Assembly: GCF_006438875.1 (NCBI RefSeq)
Contig: NZ_RCZH01000014.1
Coordinates: forward strand, 107,217 to 171,216
Direction of reading: 5' to 3'
Length of the DNA stretch: 64,000 nt
Source: Flavobacterium pectinovorum
Lineage (GTDB): Bacteria; Bacteroidota; Bacteroidia; Flavobacteriales; Flavobacteriaceae
This document shows, piece by piece, positions 60,201 to 64,000 of the stretch. The position numbers were made by a program, and so were the translations under genes. The notes under the pieces were generated by a model, which was given only the letters and a program-made list of their open reading frames with translations, was not told the DNA's origin and did no database searches. Position 1 is the first letter of the stretch, and every line of letters starts with the position of its first letter.

Positions 60201-63200
60201 GCACCAACAGCAGCTATTTCATACCCGGCATCTTCTTATACTAATGTTGGTACTGCTGCAATAACACAAACAGGTCAGACTGGCGGAACATATTCTGCAA
60301 CACCAGCCGGATTAAGTATTAATGCAACAACGGGCATTATTGATCTTTCAGAAAGTCTGCTTAACACTTATACTGTTACTTATGCGTTCTCCAATGCATC
60401 TTCATGTACCAATACTGCCACCACTGCGGTTACCGTAACCGGACCACAAATTACAGCCTGGCTTAGTGTAAGAGACGGCAATGGCAATGGAATAATAGAA
60501 CCTGGCGAAAGAATTAATTTTCTATTTGAAATGGCTAACATGGACCCTAATCATGTAACACTTGAAAATGTTAAAGGCTCTGTCAAATTACCAAATAATA
60601 CAACCCTTGTATCTGCTACTGACATTTTCCTTTATCCTAATACGCATTCATTTAGTAATCCTGAATATCTTTCTTTTCCATATTTATGGGATTTAAGTTA
60701 TCAAAGACAAGCAGCAATGAGCATAGATTTTATAGCTGATTGTGATTTAACAGGAGTTGATAGAATTGAAACCGTTGGAATTGTTTTTGTTAATGGCGTA
60801 GAAGTTAAAGTATCAGCCCCCCCGATTAATCTAACAGATACAGCCAAATATATAAATGCTGGTGGAAGTAATCTATATATTCAACCTCCGGCATTAGTTA
60901 ATTGTCCTGGAGGCTGCCCAACAGGGTTACCCGTTAGCGCAATTAAAGCACAGGACCTACAAGTTAATAATCCAACAGCAATCTGCGCGCCAGCCACAGT
61001 TGATATAACTGCAGCAGCGATAACAAGCAGCAGTACAGGAATAGGATCATTAACTTATTTTACTGATGCTCTTGGCACTGTCACTTTAACAACTCCAAAA
61101 GCAGTAGCAACAAGCGGAACTTATTACATAAAAAGTACTATTACGCCAAAATGTTTTGTTATTAAACCAGTGGTTGTAACGGTAAATCCATTGTCAACGG
61201 TAACTTTTACAAAAACTGACCCTACAACCTGCGCCGTTGCAACAGGAAGCATTACCGTAACTGCGCCTTTAGGGGCAAATTATGTTTACGCTCTTGATAA
61301 CGGGGCTTACCAATCGGAAGTTTTATTTGAAGGAGTTGCTTCGGGAAATCATACAATAACAGCAAAAGAAACAGTTTCGGGTTGTATTCCAATACCTGCA
61401 AACGTTGCGATTAATGCAGCACCGTCTGCACCCCAAAAACCTACATTTACAAAAACTGACCCTACAACCTGCGTTGTTGTAACAGGAAGTATTACGGTAA
61501 CTGCTCCAGTAGGTGCAGGCTATCAATACGCTATAGATGGGGGAACTTATCAATCATCGCCCGTATTTTCCATCATATCCACAGGAAATCATTCTGTAAC
61601 CGTAAAAGAAATTTTAACGGGCTGCATTTCTGCAGGACAAAATGTTACTATTAATGCGGCACCTTCGGCTCCAACAGCAGCTATTTCATATCCGGCATCG
61701 TCTTATACTAATGTTGGTACTGCTGAAATAACACGCACAGGTCAGGCTGGCGGAACATATTCTGCAATACCAGCCGGATTAAGTATTAATGCAACAACGG
61801 GGATTATTAATCTTTCAGAAAGCAAGCTTAACACCTATACTGTTACTTATGCGTTCTCAAATGCATCTTCATGTACCAATACTGCCACCACTGCGGTTAC
61901 CGTAACCGGGCCACAAATTACAGCCTGGCTTAGTGTAGTAGACGCCAATAAGAATGGAATAGTGGAATCTGGCGAAACATTAACTTTTATGTTGGAAATG
62001 GCCAACATAGATCCTAATCATGTAACGCTTAAAAACGTAACGGGTTCTGTGAAACTACCAGCTCATACAACACTAATATCCTCTGATATCTATGTTTATC
62101 CTAATACATTTACATTCAGTTCCCTTGGGAATTTAGATTTTCCATATATATGGAATCTAGGCTGGATGAGACAGCCTGCGATAGTTGTAAGGGTAAGGGC
62201 AGATTGTGATTTAACAGGTGTAGACAAGATAGAGACCATTGGTATGGTATATGTTGACGGAGTTGAAGTTAAAGTATCATCTGCTCCTGTTAAAGTATCG
62301 GATGCAGGCACTTACAAAATAATTAATAGCGATGATGACAGTTATCTTCAACCTCCGGCATTAGCTAATTGCCAGGAAGGCTGCCCAACTGGATTATCTG
62401 TTAGCACAATTAAAAAACAGGAACTACAAGTTAATAATCCGCCAACAGTCTGCGCCCTCGCCACAGTTGATATAACAACAGCAGTTATAACAAGCGGCAG
62501 TATAGGAATAGGGGCATTAACTTATTTTACTGATGAAGCCGCTACCCAAAATTTAACAACACCAACTGCCGTAACAACAAGCGGAACTTATTATATAAAA
62601 AGTACTATTGCGCCAAATTGTTTTGTTATTGAACCAGTGGCTGTAACTGTGAGCCCAAAACCGGAAGAGGTTGTAACTATAGAAAATATCTGCTTTGGTG
62701 AGAAATATACCTGGGCTGCAAACGGAATTGAATATTCTGAGTCTGCCTCAATCACTCTTGAAAAAGACGGATGTACCCCGGATCAGGTATTAAAACTGAC
62801 TGTTGGGACTAAACCGCAAGAGGTTGTAACTATAGAAAATATCTGTTTTGGTGAGAAATATACCTGGGCTGCAAACGGAATTGAATATTCTGAGTCTGCC
62901 TCAATCACTCTTGAAAAGGACGGATGTACCCCGGATCAGGTATTAAAACTGACTGTTGGGACTAAACCGCAAGAGGTTGTAACTATAGAAAATATCTGTT
63001 TTGGTGAGAAATATACCTGGGCTGCAAACGGAATTGAATATTCTGAGTCTGCCTCAATCACTCTTGAAAAGGACGGATGTACCCCGGATCAGGTATTGAA
63101 ACTGACTGTTGGAACTAAACCGCAAGAGGTTGTAACTATAGAAAATATCTGTTTTGGTGAGAAATATACCTGGGCGGTAAACGGGATCGAATATTCTGAG

Positions 63201-64000
63201 TCTGCCTCAATCAATCTTGGAAAGGACGGATGTACCCCGGATCAGGTATTAAAACTGACTGTTGGGACTAAACCGGAAGAGGTTGTAACTATAGAAAATA
63301 TCTGCTTTGGTGAGAAATATACCTGGGCTGCAAACGGAATTGAATATTCTGAATCTGCCTCAATCACTCTTGAAAAAGACGGATGTACCCCGGATCAGGT
63401 ATTGAAACTGACTGTTGGAACTAAACCGGAAGAGGTTGTAACTATAGAAAATATCTGCTCTGGTGAAAAATATACCTGGGCTGCAAACGGAATTGAATAT
63501 TCTGAGTCTGCCTCAATCAATCTTGAAAAAGACGGATGTACCCCGGATCAGGTATTAAAACTGACTGTTGGGACTAAACCGGAAGAGGTTGTAACTATAG
63601 AAAATATCTGTTTTGGTGAGAAATATACCTGGGCTGCAAACGGAATTGAATATTCTGAATCTGCCTCAATCACTCTTGAAAAAGACGGATGTACCCCGGA
63701 TCAGGTATTGAAACTGACTGTTGGAACTAAACCGGAAGAGGTTGTAACTATAGAAAATATCTGTTTTGGTGAAAAATATACCTGGGCTGCAAACGGAATT
63801 GAATATTCTGAGTCTGCCTCAATCAATCTTGAAAAAGACGGATGTACCCCGGATCAGGTATTAAAACTGACTGTTGGGACTAAACCGGAAGAGGTTGTAA
63901 CTATAGAAAATATCTGTTTTGGTGAGAAATATACCTGGGCTGCAAACGGAATTGAATATTCTGAATCTGCCTCAATCACTCTTGAAAAAGACGGATGTAC
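54204..64000 (+). CDS. Giant exported modular protein (adhesin-like), 3' end outside the window
   Basis: One frame stays open from ATG 54204 to the window end, at least 3,265 residues. Residues 1-23 are a signal peptide (KKITKLLFCLFLTYSSTIVFA type). About 85-260 and 260-455 are two galactose-binding-like regions (NLITNGDFEQG, FALDDISF). About 610-830 and 1205-1425 are two paralogous modules (GGTWIIGDDDTDGRF / GDGTWITGDDDFGF) about 594 residues apart, each with Ig-like segments (TISGTPTAAGVYNYTIPLTG). Three modules with GLIEPGE/GIIEPGE/GIVESGE begin near 1596, 2082 and 2570, the last two within a 489-residue duplication. From residue 2820, 51-residue repeats follow. A T9SS signal would be expected beyond the window. 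Function inferred: surface adhesion or gliding, SprB-like in style. Confidence 0.9.
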   Translation, partial: MKKKITKLLFCLFLTYSSTIVFARLCPEITFTTFHNDALTTKIHHFLDIAGTSSLSASSSSNDTTTSVPDLIPVSKSSDKSASTSVSLYDNLITNGDFEQGNVGFTSNHNYKSGTGATLIYATGSYGIATDPKLVHNAFASMVDHTTGTGKMMVVNGSTAANVVVWSQKVSGIKPNTKYLFSAYLASCTSSAPAILSFTINNQKQGDNISPNGVAAWTQFYAEWNSGSTTGDAIITITNLQAGDNGNDFALDDISFTEAPKPCAGTLSIIEKDDMGTGTANWGDPLDGITATTNYTYSTSTMGPGKYGRVKNPFFAGVAGWADDTDHTGNGGYMLIFDASATPGIYYERAYSNLCSGIECNFSIQAANLATNPAWIRPKVKIELLHPTTKAVLQSFNSQELAPSATKKLLWNELSMSFTVPAGLSSVIMRVSNIQPQNAGNDIGFDDVVFSICVPELKIDTGENSKKICKSTSTTLTIADLPDYHFQWQSYNGTDWKDIPNETNKKYVTPILTTDTKYRVRYAATGIDIANNNGLKCSGNSEILVEVAPAPSVKVTVIPAEGTLFAKVTSSTNDTNQTTKLADKGFTSFSRLTANANTGTTICVGGTGFLTTEPNPSIATTTFTGHWNSDTDPKAYTVEQSMKNSTACKFSATSIRNYTASTFTVSVSGTYVLKMKDTDAYDGAAYIYTGGFTPGNCSGGGTWIIGDDDTDGRFAEPRLTAYFNAGVTYTLISTLWATNSGTYVGDYTWTITPPTGGQFLLNTLNYWYTSPTGGNPIGWGDTFNPVGVTGSVIRDNKSAQSATYYVSNEKPGSVRTPLVFEIVANNTVGQASSRPTVNVNEKIPNITHTTTGVASIGTPINLPPGVAVALSSNNITISGTPTAAGVYNYTIPLTGVCGNTTATGTITVNTILTANITGTISVCMNQTTPKVTFTANNGQTPYTFTYSINGGPDLTATTGITENSINIDVPMNVGTFIYTLKRVKDVANEQLENGKFATIQINKQPAVKVSLNPVAICSGSVATFNFQGPSYGKITYSIDGINQTIELDDEGFNSISEVVTNDTKLIIISIKDIYNASCSNVTINEDVPLNVTAASKAFTASTEPVVCAGMPIQNITHTTAGATGINTTGATKLPPGVTASWNSNTITISGTPTAAGIYNYSIPLTGGCGSAAATGKITVTSQSETRTTTNATICMGETGLLSAVTGSGIIPAPVTVFADRWNVATDLKSLMPTPIENNLPTCKFYPDTYGSYKTITFSVNVTGTYSLQMTGANMYFRAGYLYKGNYVLGTCPGDGTWITGDDDFGFIGAKNPTLTAHLEVGTLYTLVSIINAYNDPNYSTGYTWTLTPPEGGGFYLTPLNLWYTSATGGDPIGWGPYLNPVETPNSGIVNQPGATTFYAGDATGCTTRVPAIFTILENNTAGAASSAPSEYVNTVLPAITHTTTKATGIDIGAATGLPAGITASWAANTITIHGTPTIAGDYDYSIPITGGCGNIAATGKITVKPANTITLTSANATQNIFIKNAITNIVYTTNASGVTVTGLPAGVTGVFNAGIFTISGTPTTEGIFDFTVTTTGSTTVSLTGTITVSSIPLSAWIMMEDDNRNGLIEPGEKLKFKLYVANIDPNHAPLLNVSGSIDLPVHTTPAFGTNGQTPNRVSFFDSFFTEIPYYWDMVTKEGGPYVAISANADCNLTDVSKIDVIGRVYINGVQVKMSVPVLSSNPTAEWIALNGDATKSYCIPPDLENCTSPTGCPSSFPVNINPKLTIAKPAAVCSGSTLNLTAPEITIGTPLKTKNWYLDGTIFTPTTVVTTADNGKTLQYKASNNCSDESSNSVTITVNANPDVPVIVSTASTCSKAGTSTISNYISGNTYTFSPTGPGVDTQGLINSMTVGTLYDVTSKDANCTSLASAQFKNGSQLAAPEAPTCTKADPITCAILTGSITVTAPIGTNYQYAIDGGTYQSSPVFSIVSKGGHSVTVKEISTGCISAGQNVTINAAPSAPTAAISYPASSYTNVGTAAITQTGQTGGTYSATPAGLSINATTGIIDLSESLLNTYTVTYAFSNASSCTNTATTAVTVTGPQITAWLSVRDGNGNGIIEPGERINFLFEMANMDPNHVTLENVKGSVKLPNNTTLVSATDIFLYPNTHSFSNPEYLSFPYLWDLSYQRQAAMSIDFIADCDLTGVDRIETVGIVFVNGVEVKVSAPPINLTDTAKYINAGGSNLYIQPPALVNCPGGCPTGLPVSAIKAQDLQVNNPTAICAPATVDITAAAITSSSTGIGSLTYFTDALGTVTLTTPKAVATSGTYYIKSTITPKCFVIKPVVVTVNPLSTVTFTKTDPTTCAVATGSITVTAPLGANYVYALDNGAYQSEVLFEGVASGNHTITAKETVSGCIPIPANVAINAAPSAPQKPTFTKTDPTTCVVVTGSITVTAPVGAGYQYAIDGGTYQSSPVFSIISTGNHSVTVKEILTGCISAGQNVTINAAPSAPTAAISYPASSYTNVGTAEITRTGQAGGTYSAIPAGLSINATTGIINLSESKLNTYTVTYAFSNASSCTNTATTAVTVTGPQITAWLSVVDANKNGIVESGETLTFMLEMANIDPNHVTLKNVTGSVKLPAHTTLISSDIYVYPNTFTFSSLGNLDFPYIWNLGWMRQPAIVVRVRADCDLTGVDKIETIGMVYVDGVEVKVSSAPVKVSDAGTYKIINSDDDSYLQPPALANCQEGCPTGLSVSTIKKQELQVNNPPTVCALATVDITTAVITSGSIGIGALTYFTDEAATQNLTTPTAVTTSGTYYIKSTIAPNCFVIEPVAVTVSPKPEEVVTIENICFGEKYTWAANGIEYSESASITLEKDGCTPDQVLKLTVGTKPQEVVTIENICFGEKYTWAANGIEYSESASITLEKDGCTPDQVLKLTVGTKPQEVVTIENICFGEKYTWAANGIEYSESASITLEKDGCTPDQVLKLTVGTKPQEVVTIENICFGEKYTWAVNGIEYSESASINLGKDGCTPDQVLKLTVGTKPEEVVTIENICFGEKYTWAANGIEYSESASITLEKDGCTPDQVLKLTVGTKPEEVVTIENICSGEKYTWAANGIEYSESASINLEKDGCTPDQVLKLTVGTKPEEVVTIENICFGEKYTWAANGIEYSESASITLEKDGCTPDQVLKLTVGTKPEEVVTIENICFGEKYTWAANGIEYSESASINLEKDGCTPDQVLKLTVGTKPEEVVTIENICFGEKYTWAANGIEYSESASITLEKDGC
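59985..62650 (+). repeat. Tandem duplication of a 1,467-bp (489-residue) module
   Basis: Sequence at about 59985-61445 recurs at +1,467 bases: for example CTATAGATGGnGGAACTTAT at 60064 and 61531, and GGAATAnTnGAA at 60489 and 61956. The copies are very similar along the first 450 bases and diverge more later. Both remain in frame. The second copy is followed directly by the 153-bp repeats. Confidence 0.85.
62661..64000 (+). repeat. In-frame 153-bp (51-residue) tandem repeats, 8 complete and 1 partial
   Basis: Copies start at 62661, 62814, 62967, 63120, 63273, 63426, 63579, 63732 and 63885, exactly 153 bases apart. The unit opens PEEVVTIENICFGEKYTWAA and contains GIEYSES, DGCTPDQ and LKLTVGTK. 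Two Cys per unit (positions 11 and 38) may form a disulfide. This resembles the C-x-Y-x-W ... Y-x-S-G ... GCD ... L-x-L-T-V repeats of Bacteroidota surface proteins. Copies 3 to 9 alternate between two versions (SITLE with TTGAAA/GGAACT, and SINL with TTAAAA/GGGACT), so the amplified unit there is a 306-bp dimer. Confidence 0.97.

Noticed and set aside
55241..62311. Minus-strand ORFs inside the giant gene (for example at 55241-55489, 59411-59794, 61323-61553)
   Set aside because: They are shadows of the long plus-strand frame, with low-complexity composition and no supporting motifs.

Overview
The window looks like a chromosomal segment of a Flavobacterium-type member of the Bacteroidota. The grounds are low GC, promoters with TAnnTTTG-like -7 boxes instead of sigma70 boxes, few obvious Shine-Dalgarno sites, a gliding-motility lipoprotein (GldH), a secreted protease with a type IX secretion (T9SS) C-terminal signal, a TonB-dependent receptor with an N-terminal carboxypeptidase-like domain, and many short palindromic intergenic repeats. 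No rRNA, tRNA, prophage, plasmid or CRISPR locus is visible. Most of the window is ordinary core and housekeeping DNA.

Layout. 0-7 kb: a YdeI-like gene fragment, a membrane protein, a PhzF-family isomerase, a secreted DinB-fold protein, a CDGSH Fe-S protein, a tandem palindromic repeat array (3.4-4.0 kb), metG, and two small genes flanking a strongly structured, possibly RNA-coding element (6.9 kb). 7-18 kb: two paralogous secreted proteins (7.6 and 15.1 kb), an EamA transporter, a 190-bp direct-repeat block, a HAD/CAT-fold gene pair, an OmpA-like protein, a YD-repeat lipoprotein, ferritin and a small Cys-rich protein. 18-31 kb: ssb, a GNAT-nitrilase fusion overlapping a zinc-ribbon gene and followed by an M28 membrane peptidase, a divergent rhodanese/LysR pair with a GNAT, a DUF2207 membrane protein, ogt, a DnaQ-like exonuclease and an AlkZ-like protein. 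31-41 kb: an SpmA/SpmB fusion, a frameshifted IS200/RAYT-type transposase bounded by the same palindromic element that forms the 3.4-kb array, class I fumarase, a PAS protein, DNA polymerase IV, a phosphoesterase, a beta-barrel protein and a secreted SAM-hydroxide-adenosyltransferase-like protein. 41-54 kb: a TonB receptor, an M4 metalloprotease with T9SS signal, the two CoA-transferase subunits separated by an intergenic stretch that holds the remains of a class A beta-lactamase gene, and a probable operon of a RicT-like PSP1 protein, gldH and PBP1A. 54.2 kb to the end: one uninterrupted reading frame of more than 3,265 codons that leaves the window. It encodes a giant exported modular protein ending, within the window, in nearly identical 51-residue tandem repeats.

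Most noteworthy: (i) the link between the REPIN-like array and the RAYT-like transposase that carries the same ends; (ii) the giant adhesin-like gene with a two-level repeat hierarchy (a 489-residue duplicated module, then 51-residue units amplified as 102-residue dimers); (iii) the beta-lactamase pseudogene between scoA and scoB; (iv) the unassigned structured element at 6.9 kb. No complete new defence or biosynthetic system was found. The repeat/transposase pair and the giant surface protein are the nearest things to an undescribed system here.
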